Source of the DNA: Chloroflexota bacterium
Lineage (GTDB): Bacteria; Chloroflexota; Limnocylindria; Limnocylindrales; CSP1-4
Length of the DNA stretch: 13,185 bases
Assembly (NCBI GenBank): GCA_003157175.1
Contig: PMIQ01000150.1
Location: 14,469 to 27,653 of the forward strand
Direction of reading: 5' to 3'
The position numbers and the translations under genes were made by a program. The notes beneath the pieces are model-generated. The model saw nothing but the letters and a program-made list of their open reading frames with translations, was not told the DNA's origin and made no database searches. Below are positions 12,769-13,185 of this stretch, piece by piece (position 1 is the first letter of the stretch; every line of letters begins with the position of its first letter).

Positions 12769-13185
12769 CTATTCCAACGACGAGGTGAGCATCCCGTCGG
12801 CGTCGAACTCGATGGCCTCGAGCGGCCGGACGACCTCACAGCGCCCGGTCGCCAGCACTTCCGCGAGGGCCGGCTCGCTGACGTACATCGTCTCGAGGTG
12901 CTTGGTGTCGCGGATCCGGACGATCCGGGCATCGGCCGGCTCGACTTTGATGGCGCTGGCGATGGCGATCGAGAGCGCCTGCCGGTCCGTGTCCAGGGTC
13001 AGCGCGACGCGGGCTCCCTCCGGCGTCTTGGCCGTGATGCAGTTCATGTACGTCTTGTGCGCGTCCATCTTCTCGACGGCTCGCCGCAACACCACATCTG
13101 CCATGCCGATGCCGACGGCATTGCCCTCGGTCTCGGCGGTCAGATCGCGGACGACGATCCTCTGGATGTCGGGGCCGGCGCCGGT
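12769..13185 (-). CDS. LarA/DUF2088-type protein, C-terminal part, cut by window edge
   Basis: 139 residues, open to the right edge, so the N-terminal domain and start are missing. The visible part reads RDLTAETEGNAVGIGMADVV, then RRAVEKMDAHKTYMNCITAK, VALTLDTDRQALSIAIASAI, DARIVRIRDTKHLETMYVSE and IEFDADGML. This resembles the C-terminal domain of lactate-racemase-like (LarA, DUF2088) proteins, where DLTxExxGNAxGIGxAD and TYxNxIT are, from memory, recurrent. True LarA uses a nickel-pincer cofactor to racemise lactate; many relatives act on other 2-hydroxyacids. The cofactor-binding His/Lys residues lie outside the window, so the reaction cannot be named. It is convergent with the ArsR-family gene, with two bases between stops. 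Confidence 0.62.
   Translation of the reverse strand, partial: TGAGPDIQRIVVRDLTAETEGNAVGIGMADVVLRRAVEKMDAHKTYMNCITAKTPEGARVALTLDTDRQALSIAIASAIKVEPADARIVRIRDTKHLETMYVSEPALAEVLATGRCEVVRPLEAIEFDADGMLTSSLE

Noticed and set aside
1..13185. CRISPR array, tRNA, rRNA, insertion sequence or prophage
   Set aside because: I read both strands for regularly spaced repeats, tRNA arm patterns, transposase motifs and terminal inverted repeats and found none.

Overview
The window is about 13.2 kb of high-GC bacterial DNA with densely packed genes and many GTG starts and 4-nt start/stop overlaps. The mix is a NYN-domain protein with an RG-rich tail, DNA polymerase III delta', an ECF sigma factor translationally coupled to a membrane-anchored Asp-box propeller, an ArsR-DUF2087 regulator, a LURP-one-like protein and a SpoIID-domain exported protein. 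This suggests a high-GC member of the Chloroflexota (Limnocylindria/Ellin6529-like) or a neighbouring Terrabacteria lineage. That placement is an inference from gene style, not from a marker gene. I see no rRNA, tRNA, CRISPR array, transposase, phage gene or origin.

Layout. 1-4000 (+): a GNAT-like acetyltransferase open to the left edge; a NYN/LabA-type nuclease-fold protein with a very long disordered Arg/Gly tail; holB; a possible 20-codon bridging ORF; and acylphosphatase. 4035-4826 (-): an atypical short-chain dehydrogenase. 4902-6850 (+): an ECF sigma factor, then a single-pass membrane protein with seven Asp-box repeats where an anti-sigma gene would be expected. 6899-8741 (+): a tight three-gene operon encoding an acidic unknown protein, a PD-(D/E)XK nuclease-like protein and an acyl-ACP-thioesterase-like double hotdog protein. 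8912-11269 (-): three genes for an Ala-rich helical protein, an exported SpoIID-domain protein with two Cys-paired C-terminal repeats, and a zinc-ribbon protein. 11270-11626: a gene-free stretch holding a frameshifted relic of a DUF11-type repeat and the promoter of the next gene. 11627-12766 (+): a LURP-one-like protein and an ArsR-DUF2087 regulator. 12769 to the right edge (-): the C-terminal part of a LarA/DUF2088-type protein.

Control signals. The clearest is a perfect 14-bp inverted repeat (6-bp loop) that covers the -35 and touches the -10 of the arsR-family promoter. That promoter puts the ATG six bases after the -10, so the mRNA is probably leaderless. Weaker TANNNT boxes six or seven bases before the start precede at least three other genes that lack a Shine-Dalgarno. 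Other genes (NYN, SDR, propeller) have good Shine-Dalgarno sites, so both modes of initiation seem to be used.

The loci that most deserve attention are the nuclease-like/thioesterase operon, the sigma-propeller pair, the DUF11 relic and the arsR operator.
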